The translations under genes and the position numbers were made by a program. The notes beneath the pieces were generated by a model, which was given only the letters and a program-made list of their open reading frames with translations, had not been told where the DNA came from and ran no database searches. Positions 1 to 6,736 of a DNA stretch of 27,880 nucleotides are shown piece after piece (positions within the stretch are counted from its first letter, which is position 1; each line of letters starts with the position of its first letter). The stretch is from the IMG/VR virus record IMGVR_UViG_3300020438_000215, positions 1-27,880 of that record; one strand, written 5' to 3'. This DNA is from a virus.

Positions 1-443
1 ACGATCACTTTAACACCTTCAAGTTTTTGTTCACTTGTTTTTGTTGATCCTTGTAATGGTGTGTAACCTTCTGTTTGTAACTCGCTCATGTCTTTCTCAT
101 TCCTATTTTGATCAATTTTAAATGCATAGTTTTTTGGCGTTAATTCTTTGCCAAATATTCTATGATCAAAATCAAGCATATAACTCTTTGCAATATGCTT
201 AATGTTATTTATGACTCCTTTGACTTTTTCGTCTGTTTTTTCAGCACCCTGATGTAGTTTGATTTCACTGTTATCAGAGTCTAAATGTACCATATAATTA
301 GGCATTTTTACATAAAAGTAACGTGATACTGATGGATCTACTGTTTCATTGCCTGTAGATGAGTCATACATCTTAACATCATGTCCAGATCCTTTGATAA
401 CTTTGAATATCTTATTTGCTACTGTGTCACTATTAACTGCCAT
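1..443 (-). CDS. Large conserved T4-like phage protein of unknown function (5' part, runs off the left edge)
   Basis: The reading frame starts at ATG 443 (MAVNSDTVANKIFKVIKGSG) and stays open to base 1, so only the first 147 residues are visible. The segment around residues 40-110 (RYFYVKMPNYMVHLDSDNSE, then a KGVINNIKHIAKSYML helix and FGKELTPKNYAF) recalls, from memory, a large uncharacterised protein that sits beside gp17 in marine T4-like phages. No enzymatic motif is visible in this part. It lies 18 bp downstream of gp17 on the same strand, but has its own late-promoter-like core (449-456) only five bases before the ATG, so it may be made from a leaderless late transcript. The frame, codon use and absence of stops make it a real gene; the function is unknown and family membership is a memory-based judgement. 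Confidence 0.8.
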   Translation of the reverse strand, partial: MAVNSDTVANKIFKVIKGSGHDVKMYDSSTGNETVDPSVSRYFYVKMPNYMVHLDSDNSEIKLHQGAEKTDEKVKGVINNIKHIAKSYMLDFDHRIFGKELTPKNYAFKIDQNRNEKDMSELQTEGYTPLQGSTKTSEQKLEGVKVI

Positions 444-448
444 ACAAG

Positions 449-456
449 TATTTATG
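449..456 (-). promoter_or_regulatory. T4-type late promoter core, leaderless design
   Basis: The minus strand reads CATAAATA, then CTTGT, then the ATG at 443. The core matches T4 late TATAAATA at 7 of 8 positions. The five-base spacer would place transcription start on the A of ATG. Confidence 0.6.
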
Positions 457-461
457 CTTTC

Positions 462-2057
462 CTATATAATTATGGGCATTGGATCTTGCCAATCATCATC
501 ATCTTCAAGTTTGGCACCCAATGACTCTTCCATTGTAGCATCATATTTGGTTAAAAAGTCTGTCATACGCACTACTAACAACAATGCTGATACTAAATCG
601 TCATGCTCTCCTGATTTTGCTTCAAAAGAATTGCCTTTTGCTACAAATACTTTAAGTTCTCTTATGAGTGGTTTAGAATATAGTGTGATTTTATCAGCTT
701 CTACCCACTGTTTAAGTTTTGAACAAGCAGTGACTTTCGACTTGTTGGTTGTATTGTAACCTTTACGCACTACTCTACGTTGTTGACCACCTTTACGTGG
801 TTCATGTAAGAAATATCCAGGAAATTTATCTTCGCCCATTTCGTCAACAGTTACAATTGCGGCTTCACCAAGTGTATTATTTTCAATTGTCCAATATATT
901 TCTGGATTTGGTGTACCACTTGCTCGTAACTGTTGATCTAGTTCTTTGAGTATGCTGTGCATAACTCTAACTTGCCCCTGGATAGGCGTTTTATTATGTT
1001 GCCATTCAGCAACTTGTTTAAAATCTGGTAGGCTAAACACTTGTATAGCGGCATAATCGCCACCTGTACCCAAACACGGGTCTAATGATACAAGATATGT
1101 ATTGCCTTTTTGTACTTTTTGATACCAACGTACTTGTCCGTGTTTCACTAGTGGTTGTGTGCCTTGTAGTGTAACTAATTTTATACCATCAATAAGTGTT
1201 TCATCAAATGCGATAAATTCACATTCATGCTCACGTCTAAATCTTTCTTCACCTATACGTTGTCTTTCTTCTTTGGCCCATACTTCATTTCTTTCAGGAT
1301 GCTGACTCCAGTGTACAAACTTCGGTCTAAAACCATTCAGTCCTACATCTGCTGGATTACCATATTCGTCTTGTAATTTGTTAGCACCTCTCCACAACTG
1401 TGCAAATAGATCATCATCATTATTTGGTGTTGATGTAATAATACATTTACCACCTGTTGACAATGTTGGAGATAGTGAAGTCCAAAATTCTCGTGCTTTG
1501 TTCTGTGGTTCTACGAATGCAAACTCATCCATGTATATCATTGATATGGACATACCACGTCCTGTTGTTTCTGTGGTTGTTTGTGCTATAATTCTTGACC
1601 CATTATCAAAATCCATCGACCCTTTATTATAACTTGTTACTCCACACCTAATATAATCTGGTGTTTCTTCATATGCAAACCTTACACGTTGCATAATATC
1701 CTGTGCACCTTGATATTTGTGTGCCGCAATTAATATTAATGTGTCTGGATGAAACATTGCATACCATAATAAGTATCCTGCCGCACAGGTTGTCTTACCT
1801 GTTTGCCTTGCACACATGGCAATAGCAAATCTATATCCATTGTATGTTTCTAATAGTTCTTCTTGAAATGGATATGGATCAAATTTCATACGTCCTTTAG
1901 TAGGATGTTGAATCCACATGTGTGATTTCATAAAATGTATGTAACCTGTTTCTAAATCTGCACACAGTTTTAAATCTTGTAACTGTTCTGCTGTGTATTT
2001 AGATTTTGAATATGCTTTTTTGACTAGGTTACCTTCTAAAACTTTACTACGTGCCAT
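462..2057 (-). CDS. gp17: Terminase large subunit, gp17 (packaging ATPase and nuclease)
   Basis: This is the motor that pumps DNA through the portal and cuts the concatemer. The 531-aa length is somewhat below T4 gp17 (610 aa). The N-terminal ATPase shows a Walker A variant CARQTGKTT at residues 82-90, a Walker B with catalytic acid MIYMDEFA at 173-180 (D177, E178), and the coupling motif IITSTPN at 206-212. The C-terminal RNase H-like nuclease shows the acidic triad: SLDP (D326), IENN (E392) and EHDD (D486/D487). The long T4 N-terminal extension is absent. The start MARSKVLEGN is the first ATG after a perfect late-promoter core with no Shine-Dalgarno site. Unlike in T4, gp16 is not adjacent; five small genes separate the two subunits. 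Confidence 0.95.
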   Translation of the reverse strand: MARSKVLEGNLVKKAYSKSKYTAEQLQDLKLCADLETGYIHFMKSHMWIQHPTKGRMKFDPYPFQEELLETYNGYRFAIAMCARQTGKTTCAAGYLLWYAMFHPDTLILIAAHKYQGAQDIMQRVRFAYEETPDYIRCGVTSYNKGSMDFDNGSRIIAQTTTETTGRGMSISMIYMDEFAFVEPQNKAREFWTSLSPTLSTGGKCIITSTPNNDDDLFAQLWRGANKLQDEYGNPADVGLNGFRPKFVHWSQHPERNEVWAKEERQRIGEERFRREHECEFIAFDETLIDGIKLVTLQGTQPLVKHGQVRWYQKVQKGNTYLVSLDPCLGTGGDYAAIQVFSLPDFKQVAEWQHNKTPIQGQVRVMHSILKELDQQLRASGTPNPEIYWTIENNTLGEAAIVTVDEMGEDKFPGYFLHEPRKGGQQRRVVRKGYNTTNKSKVTACSKLKQWVEADKITLYSKPLIRELKVFVAKGNSFEAKSGEHDDLVSALLLVVRMTDFLTKYDATMEESLGAKLEDDDDWQDPMPIII

Positions 2058-2062
2058 ACTTG

Positions 2063-2070
2063 TATTTATA
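2063..2070 (-). promoter_or_regulatory. T4-type late promoter core, leaderless design (gp17)
   Basis: Perfect TATAAATA on the minus strand, then CAAGT, then the gp17 ATG at 2057. No room for a ribosome binding site between the predicted start of transcription and the start codon. Confidence 0.7.
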
Positions 2071-2086
2071 CTAATTAAATGCGTAC

Positions 2087-2350
2087 TTAATGGATATTGA
2101 ATATATCGTCCACAGGATTGAATTCTACTTGTTTTAAATTACCTGCATATGACAAATATATGTCCTTTATACGTGCTTCAACATTGTCATTCCAATGATT
2201 TAAAAATTTGTGTGCTTTTGGAAACTGTGGAGGTATGTCTGAAAATTGCCACATGAATAATTGTAGGATACTTTCGTAATCCGGCATCCAATAATACACT
2301 TTTATTGTTGTTATTCTTGCATCTTTGAGTATTTGATCTCTAATACGCAT
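2087..2350 (-). CDS. Usg-like family protein
   Basis: An 87-aa protein whose core pattern (IKVYYWMPDYESILQLFMWQ, then D-PPQFPKAHKFLNHW and a V-RIKDIYL-YA strand, ending near the C-terminus with VDDIFNIH) matches my memory of the Usg family. In Caulobacter the usg gene lies beside trpF-trpB-trpA, and the family is widespread in Alphaproteobacteria with no established biochemical role. Here the full family length is present, with no truncation. The gene starts at ATG 2350, five bases after a late-promoter-like core, and is followed after a 29-bp gap (2058-2086) by gp17. It is likely an auxiliary gene captured from an alphaproteobacterial host. Family assignment is by pattern recognition only; the role in infection is unknown. 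Confidence 0.7.
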   Translation of the reverse strand: MRIRDQILKDARITTIKVYYWMPDYESILQLFMWQFSDIPPQFPKAHKFLNHWNDNVEARIKDIYLSYAGNLKQVEFNPVDDIFNIH

Positions 2351-2355
2351 ACAAT

Positions 2356-2363
2356 TATTTATT
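2356..2363 (-). promoter_or_regulatory. T4-type late promoter core, leaderless design (Usg-like gene)
   Basis: Minus strand AATAAATA, then ATTGT, then ATG 2350. The spacing is identical to that at gp17. Confidence 0.6.
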
Positions 2364-2368
2364 GTATA

Positions 2369-2740
2369 TTAGGATACAAGTAATATGATAATATAATAAG
2401 TTAGATAATGTAGACCTTGGTCAATTGACGATAAAAACCAATAACCTTTTGATGGAGATTTTATACCAAGTCTTTGTTGTGTTGAACTTTTTAGGAAATC
2501 AATATGCCAATGTGCTAGATAATCACATATACCAAAAAGAATTGCCAACGGCCATGGTATAAAAAACAACAACACAAATATTGTACCAAGCCCATGTTGT
2601 ACATAATGCACCTGTGCTGACAAAGAAGTATATATAGATTTTTTTTGATTATAGGTTAATAGACTTTGAATCCATAAATCAATAACGCAATGTTTGATTA
2701 GCAGGAAAAAAAATAAACTACTTACAACAACCGCAGTCAC
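2369..2740 (-). CDS. Small polytopic membrane protein, DUF3307-like
   Basis: A 123-aa hydrophobic protein with about three to four membrane segments: roughly residues 3-18, 48-70 and 108-122, with a weaker one near 75-85. Its conserved-looking polar positions inside hydrophobic stretches are the family signature I recall for DUF3307: an N-terminal K-H-x-x-x-D (KHCVIDLWIQ), a central HYVQHG, a Y-L-A-H-x-x-I-D-x-x-K (YLAHWHIDFLK) and a C-terminal DQGLHYLTYY. The start is probably GTG at 2740, because no ATG exists in frame. It overlaps the end of the cysteine-rich peptide gene by 23 bp, which suggests translational coupling. Function is unknown; membrane location is a firm inference from composition. 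Confidence 0.65.
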   Translation of the reverse strand: MTAVVVSSLFFFLLIKHCVIDLWIQSLLTYNQKKSIYTSLSAQVHYVQHGLGTIFVLLFFIPWPLAILFGICDYLAHWHIDFLKSSTQQRLGIKSPSKGYWFLSSIDQGLHYLTYYIIILLVS

Positions 2741-2798
2741 AATGTTTACATTCTTCTGGACAATTGTGATTACACTTTTCGCACTTACTGTTGTTCAT
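2718..2798 (-). CDS. 26-residue cysteine-rich (metallothionein-like) peptide
   Basis: An ORF from ATG 2798 to TAG 2718 encodes 26 residues with eight cysteines (positions 6, 9, 13, 17, 20, 22, 24, 25) and two histidines (11, 19). Cysteines are spaced C-x2-C, C-x3-C, C-x2-C-x-C-x-C-C, which is the type of spacing seen in metallothioneins and zinc-binding peptides. The start codon overlaps the 3' end of the preceding acidic-protein gene by 14 bp, and its 3' end overlaps the next gene by 23 bp, so it sits as an overlapping link in a four-gene chain. Such a cysteine density is improbable by chance in AT-rich DNA. Metal binding is inference; no homologue is known to me. Confidence 0.6.
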   Translation of the reverse strand: MNNSKCEKCNHNCPEECKHCDCGCCK

Positions 2799-3105
2799 TT
2801 TTGAAACTTTCGTATTCTTCTGCTAAACGTGATTCTTTATCTTCTAAAGATTCATCAGTTGCAATTGGATTGTCTCCTGATCTTGCAGGAACAAACTTTA
2901 ACTTACGTTGTGCTTTTTTAGATGGTGTTAATGCATCAATGTCAATCTCTTGCTCATTTGGTTCATTAGTACCAGCAACTTCTACTTCTACTTCTTCTTG
3001 TGCAACTTCATCTGCTTTTGGTTGTACAACAAGAATAGTTGGCTGAATACCAGCAAGTGAAAGTAATCTTGACAATGCATCATTCTCATTAATTTTGTCT
3101 GACAT
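2785..3105 (-). CDS. Small acidic phage protein, possible core or scaffold component
   Basis: A 106-aa protein, highly charged, with an acidic and Val/Glu-rich middle (about residues 30-58), a basic patch SKKAQRKLKF near 62-71 and an acidic helix at the end. Its N-terminal stretch DALSRLLSLAGI resembles the C-terminal ELRKLAGL tail of this phage's own gp22 scaffold, a short helix with Leu-Ala-Gly that may mark core proteins. The gene overlaps the upstream gene by one base (TAATG) and has an AAGGGAAA-type ribosome site before ATG 3105. No family is recognised with confidence. Its position among head genes makes a scaffold or internal role plausible, but this is inference. Confidence 0.7.
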   Translation of the reverse strand: MSDKINENDALSRLLSLAGIQPTILVVQPKADEVAQEEVEVEVAGTNEPNEQEIDIDALTPSKKAQRKLKFVPARSGDNPIATDESLEDKESRLAEEYESFKNEQQ

Positions 3106-3674
3106 TACTTTTTCCCTTTCGCAATATAACTTGTAACTTTTGATTCTTGTAACCCAGTTACTACTTCGACATTGCCGCCTTCATTTTTTTGTGCTTTAGC
3201 AAGTCCTTTTAAAAAACTTTGTTTTGAATCTTCACTATGTACAATACTAGAAGCATCTTCTGAATCTTCTTTTTTATAATCCTGACCCATAATTGGCTCA
3301 TATGCATCATCTGTTTTTTCAGCATTTAGTTTGTCTTGTTCAGCCTGTAAAGGATCACCTTCGTGGCAAACAACAACTGATTCATATGGTAAACCCATAT
3401 GATCTGATAAATGTCTTGATAATGTTTGATATGAAACTGGCATAGCAGTTGTAACTTCAATTATAGTTACTTCTGTGTTGGTAACGTTTGCTGGAAAATC
3501 CAAAGGATGTTCCTGCATGATAGTTTTTTTAGGACTACCTACTTTTACTACATTGTACGGAGCCAATGCTAATTCCATTGCATCTAAATGTGAATCTTCA
3601 AGTACACCAGCAATTTTTACTTTGAATGTGTACTCTTTTACTGCTTCTGCTAGATATTGTTTAAATGTTTTCAT
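3105..3674 (-). CDS. Candidate internal head protein with T4-type capsid targeting sequence
   Basis: The 189-aa product begins MKTFKQYLAEA, which closely resembles the capsid targeting sequence of T4 internal proteins (IPIII begins MKTYQEFIAEA). In T4, gp21 cleaves such leaders after an L/I-x-E triplet; here L8-A9-E10 followed by A11 fits that rule. The rest is a folded-looking domain (about residues 15-112, with alternating strands such as EYTFKVKIAGVLED and EVTIIEVTTAM) followed by a charged, low-complexity tail. It has a late promoter, a leader and an AGGA ribosome site, as expected for an abundant structural product. It lies directly after gp16. The targeting peptide is clearly visible; packaging into the head is inference and the cargo function is unknown. 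Confidence 0.75.
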   Translation of the reverse strand: MKTFKQYLAEAVKEYTFKVKIAGVLEDSHLDAMELALAPYNVVKVGSPKKTIMQEHPLDFPANVTNTEVTIIEVTTAMPVSYQTLSRHLSDHMGLPYESVVVCHEGDPLQAEQDKLNAEKTDDAYEPIMGQDYKKEDSEDASSIVHSEDSKQSFLKGLAKAQKNEGGNVEVVTGLQESKVTSYIAKGKK

Positions 3675-3692
3675 CGTTAGTTTCCTATATTT

Positions 3693-4280
3693 TTATTTAT
3701 CTTTTTTATCGTTATCTACTCTGTCTAAGATCTGCTTTAACAGTTCATTACGATCACCCACAACATAGCCTTCTCCTTCAACAATATCTGCTGAACTATC
3801 CCCTGTGTTGTTCATTTGATCTACTCTTTGTTTCTTTAATTGTAGCTCAACCATGCGTAATTTCTTTTCTAATTTAGCATTTTTGGCTTCAACAGCATTT
3901 TTAAGCATTGTAGACGCTACTTCAAATAACTTTCCAGAATGTCTAACTTCTACATTCATTCCTAAATTCATTAGATCTTGGTATGATTTCATGGCTTCTG
4001 TGGCGTATGTATCCATGTCTTGATCTTCAGCATCTAACCCAGTAACTTGGGGTAATGCACGATCTATTTTTTCAGCAGTAGTAATTGCTTTTAAGATTGG
4101 TGTTGCAGAGGTGTCCTCATTGCTCGTTTCTTCAACTTGGTCACTTGCCCCCGTTTGAATTTCTTCGCCGCTGTTTTGATGTTGCGTATCTTCATTTTTG
4201 GTTTCATTTTTTGGCTCATCTAAACCCTCCTTGGCTTGATCAATAATATCTTCCATTGGTATTTTATTTTCATCTGTCAT
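3693..4280 (-). CDS. gp16: Terminase small subunit, gp16
   Basis: A 195-aa protein that would recognise DNA and regulate gp17. The first 75 residues are an acidic disordered region. The central part (about 90-155, TYATEAMKSYQDLMNLGMNV followed by a SGKLFEVASTMLKNAVEAKN helix and a long charged coiled coil KLEKKLRMVELQLKKQRVDQ) follows the T4 gp16 plan, in which a YGVVR-type segment precedes a helical oligomerisation hairpin. The C-terminal YVVGDRNELLKQILDRV matches the F-M-G-S-P-T-E-L-type tail of gp16. T4 gp16 has 164 aa. The gene has its own late promoter and leader. The next gene is the internal-head candidate rather than gp17. Confidence 0.8.
   Translation of the reverse strand: MTDENKIPMEDIIDQAKEGLDEPKNETKNEDTQHQNSGEEIQTGASDQVEETSNEDTSATPILKAITTAEKIDRALPQVTGLDAEDQDMDTYATEAMKSYQDLMNLGMNVEVRHSGKLFEVASTMLKNAVEAKNAKLEKKLRMVELQLKKQRVDQMNNTGDSSADIVEGEGYVVGDRNELLKQILDRVDNDKKDK
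3694..3701 (-). promoter_or_regulatory. T4-type late promoter core with leader (internal head protein)
   Basis: Minus strand GATAAATA, spacer AAAAT, then leader ATAGGAAACTAACG before ATG 3674. The predicted mRNA starts with ATAGGA, giving a Shine-Dalgarno site. Confidence 0.6.
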
Positions 4281-4310
4281 TGTTATAACCTAATTAACTA
4301 CGTATATAAT

Positions 4311-4318
4311 TATTTATC
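4311..4318 (-). promoter_or_regulatory. T4-type late promoter core with leader (gp16)
   Basis: Minus strand GATAAATA overlapping the gp4 stop codon, spacer ATTAT, then about 25 nt of leader with an AGG ribosome site before ATG 4280. Confidence 0.6.
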
Positions 4319-4742
4319 TCTTTAGTTTATATATAGAGTCTTCATTGAGTATTCTAAACATTATGCCTTTGCGTTTACACCATTCTCCGGCCGCTTTCCA
4401 TTTTGCTCTATTCAATGCAATAGTGGCTCTGTCTTTGGCGTTCTTGGCCGCTTCTTGAATTGTTTGTGCCCTTGGCTTGACTTCAATCATTTCAGCACGG
4501 GGCTTTCCATTTTTAGTTAGATACTGTACTAAGAAATCCGGTACATACACAGTATACTTGCCTGTAAACGGATTACGATATGGTATTTTAACTGGCTCAC
4601 TCGACCATGCAATAATATTTGGATTAGTGTCACAGAACTGCATAAACACTGCTTCCCAACTTGATCTATATATTGGTACTCGTTGCCCCACATACTTGCG
4701 TGGATTTTTTGGTTCAAATTGTCCTCTTTTAAAATAAGCCAT
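4314..4742 (-). CDS. gp4: Head completion protein, gp4 (also called gp50/gp65 in T4)
   Basis: A 142-aa protein close in length to T4 gp4 (150 aa). The N-terminus MAYFKRGQFEPKNPRKYVGQ and the stretch YRSSWEAVFMQFCDTNPNII, then W-S-S-E-P-x-x-I-P-Y and Y-x-V-Y-x-P-D-F, follow the gp4 pattern; the last belongs to the TnsA-like nuclease fold together with the MIEVKPRAQ strand (E and K of an E-x-K motif). In T4 this protein finishes the filled head before tail joining. The gene has a weak late-promoter core close to its start. Here it is transferred next to gp16 rather than lying with gp53 and gp5 as in T4. Confidence 0.88.
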   Translation of the reverse strand: MAYFKRGQFEPKNPRKYVGQRVPIYRSSWEAVFMQFCDTNPNIIAWSSEPVKIPYRNPFTGKYTVYVPDFLVQYLTKNGKPRAEMIEVKPRAQTIQEAAKNAKDRATIALNRAKWKAAGEWCKRKGIMFRILNEDSIYKLKR

Positions 4743-4748
4743 CAGTAG

Positions 4749-4756
4749 TATTTAAC
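4749..4756 (-). promoter_or_regulatory. Late-promoter-like core close to the gp4 start
   Basis: Minus strand GTTAAATA, then six bases CTACTG, then ATG 4742. It is like the leaderless-design sites but with one extra base and without the GT before ATG. Confidence 0.4.
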
Positions 4757-4758
4757 CA

Positions 4759-4860
4759 CTATTTGTTGTTTTTGTTTTCTAAATAAGTTATTAATATCAT
4801 AACACCAATTGACAATGGTGTACCCACAACGCACAGCAACAATGCCATACCTAATGTCAT
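4759..4860 (-). CDS. 33-residue single-span membrane peptide
   Basis: ATG 4860 abuts the stop codon of the preceding gene (TAA at 4861-4863). The 33-residue product begins MTLGMALLLCVVGTPLSIGV and is hydrophobic from residue 2 to about 27, then ends in the polar tail ENKNNK. This is the make-up of a one-pass membrane peptide with a cytoplasmic or periplasmic polar end. No strong Shine-Dalgarno site is visible, so translation would depend on coupling with the upstream gene. It fills the gap between the unknown 146-aa gene and gp4 exactly, which supports it being real. Function is unknown; a lysis or membrane-targeting role would be speculation. Confidence 0.5.
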   Translation of the reverse strand: MTLGMALLLCVVGTPLSIGVMILITYLENKNNK

Positions 4861-5301
4861 TTAATAAGCAATCATTCTTTTAACGTGATTTGGTGTTTGT
4901 GAAACTGATAGTGCTGTACCAATTTGACTGGTAACTGGTCTGTAATGATTAATTAGTGTTAAACCTAAATCTGAAAATGATATTGGATCTTTTTTTGAAA
5001 CAAACAATTGATCAAAAGATATATTTAAAGTTTTAATAGAATCAATACAAAGCAATGCGTATGCTTTTGCTAATTGTTGTTCTACGCCATTTGATGTAAA
5101 AGTAGCAAGTATTTGATCATACTGTGCTGGTGATATTTGAGTTTGTCGATTTCCATATTGATTTAATATTAGTGTTGTTACATCTTGTGCTTTAAGATTT
5201 GGTTGTGCATTTTGTATTGATGAAAAAACATTTCCAAACAGTGCTACTATTTTGCTTTCGCCACCTACTCTTGCTATTTGTTTTGTACTTTCATTTGCCA
5301 T
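4861..5301 (-). CDS. Unknown protein in the tail-gene cluster
   Basis: A 146-aa protein with no recognised family. It begins MANESTKQIARVGGESKIVA and reads as a mixed, mainly helical sequence with Gln/Asn-rich loops (ILNQYGNRQTQISPAQYDQI) and no signal peptide or membrane span. It sits in the gp19 transcription unit, 11 bp after the large tube-like gene, with an AAGG ribosome site before ATG 5301. Its context suggests a virion or tail-assembly role (for example a chaperone or a baseplate-tube connector), but nothing in the sequence proves it. Confidence 0.7.
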   Translation of the reverse strand: MANESTKQIARVGGESKIVALFGNVFSSIQNAQPNLKAQDVTTLILNQYGNRQTQISPAQYDQILATFTSNGVEQQLAKAYALLCIDSIKTLNISFDQLFVSKKDPISFSDLGLTLINHYRPVTSQIGTALSVSQTPNHVKRMIAY

Positions 5302-5312
5302 GTTACAATACC

Positions 5313-6716
5313 TTATACTATCCTTGATACGTTACCATTTAAATTTTTTGATAGTTTATCACTATCCAAATTTGAAGAAGGATTAGAAGTATAATTTTTT
5401 GCTGACAGTTTGTCAGGTTCACTAGAATACGCTTTACCAAAAACTGAACCTGTACTTGCGATTACAGAATGTGTTGATATTGTATTTGCTACGTTACCAT
5501 CTGTGCTTATCACTACATTTCCTTCTTGGAGTGTTGACCCATCTCCTTGAGATTCTGATGTAATAAAAGTTGATAAATTTGCCGCTACCTCACTCCAATC
5601 ATTGTTTGGTTCAAATGTACCATTGCTACCTTCTGGTGCAATTGTTATTCCAGGAGTTGCTGGCATTGTTAAACTGTTTTGAAGTATTTCATCAAAATCT
5701 ATTGTAACATCTTTTGCATTTGCCATACTGTGATTTAATGTTTCGTAAATTACTGTTTCATATGCAAACTGCATGCCAAGTTCAACTGGCACACTTGATT
5801 CGTATGATAGAACATCATGATCCATAGAAATTATTTTTGGATGAACAAATCTAATTAAATTGTATTGCCCGCCATGTATTAAAAATAAGTCTAAACTTTT
5901 TATTGGATATGTGGTATTGCTAACACTTGAATCTAAACCAAAATTGTGTTGATTGATAAAATCATCTTCAGACGTTAATGGATTTGATTGATACAGTCCT
6001 TTATTAAATACATTGTCGCCGCCATACTCTCTATTACGATTTCTTCCGTCTTTTAAATTTAATTCATACAAATATCTAAATAATTTTAATGCTGAGTTGT
6101 CCATAGTGTCATAAAATCTTATGTTGACTGGATCATAATCGACACGTCTATAAACATTTCTTTTTCTATTGTACTGATTTAGAGTGTCATATTGAAAATT
6201 AATTTTAGGTCCATCAATTTGTTTTATATTAAAAACTAAAGAACGTCTTACTGCATCTATAACTTGTGCTCTTGATTGTTTTAAATTATTTGTTGTTTTA
6301 GAATATGGAACTGTTCCTTGATAACTTTGGATTGATTGATCTAATCCTTCAATTCTATCATCACCAAAAATAGTTTGAAATAAACTGTCTGAAGCAAATC
6401 TAAAAGTTGCCAAATATTCAAATTTTTGTCTTGGCACTTGAGACATCAATGCTGTTGATGCCTGCCTTAATGAAAACTGATCCTGGGCTCTAGTAGGCCC
6501 TTGTATGAATAAACTTGAATCTTCTTGTACTTGTGTTAAAACTTCAACCTGTTGTGCTGTTAAACTGGCAATAGTTGCTTCATTTATAGCAATCAATTCG
6601 TCTGCATTACCCAATGCACTTGCAATTTCTTGCTCCGTGAAGACAGAAGAAGTTGTTTGTGATTGTATGAACTTCTTCTGCTCCGGAGTAATTTTACTTG
6701 GGTTGATACTAGTCAT
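5313..6716 (-). CDS. Putative tail-tube-like structural protein (gp19/gp54-related)
   Basis: A 467-aa protein directly after gp19 in the same transcription unit, with GGGAG ahead of ATG 6716. Residues about 1-75 are Gln/Thr/Ser-rich helices. Residues about 275-335 (FLIHGGQYNLIRFVHPKIIS, then MDHDVLSYESS and MQFAYETVIYE) follow the plan of the end of the tube-protein fold, where gp19 of this phage has QNVDYSDGDYAVSE and then VIMTIRYDNATH. The last 120 residues are low-complexity Ser/Asn/Thr. In T4, gp54 is a second tube-fold protein that starts the tube on the baseplate, so a gp54-like role is possible. The fold similarity is my reading of the pattern; the exact role is uncertain. Confidence 0.5.
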   Translation of the reverse strand: MTSINPSKITPEQKKFIQSQTTSSVFTEQEIASALGNADELIAINEATIASLTAQQVEVLTQVQEDSSLFIQGPTRAQDQFSLRQASTALMSQVPRQKFEYLATFRFASDSLFQTIFGDDRIEGLDQSIQSYQGTVPYSKTTNNLKQSRAQVIDAVRRSLVFNIKQIDGPKINFQYDTLNQYNRKRNVYRRVDYDPVNIRFYDTMDNSALKLFRYLYELNLKDGRNRNREYGGDNVFNKGLYQSNPLTSEDDFINQHNFGLDSSVSNTTYPIKSLDLFLIHGGQYNLIRFVHPKIISMDHDVLSYESSVPVELGMQFAYETVIYETLNHSMANAKDVTIDFDEILQNSLTMPATPGITIAPEGSNGTFEPNNDWSEVAANLSTFITSESQGDGSTLQEGNVVISTDGNVANTISTHSVIASTGSVFGKAYSSEPDKLSAKNYTSNPSSNLDSDKLSKNLNGNVSRIV

Positions 6717-6736
6717 AGAGTACTCCCTATATCAAA

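Noticed and set aside
349-759. 136-codon plus-strand open frame across the gp17 end
   Set aside because: It covers the well-supported minus-strand gp17 end and the start of the partial gene; no promoter, ribosome site or family pattern.
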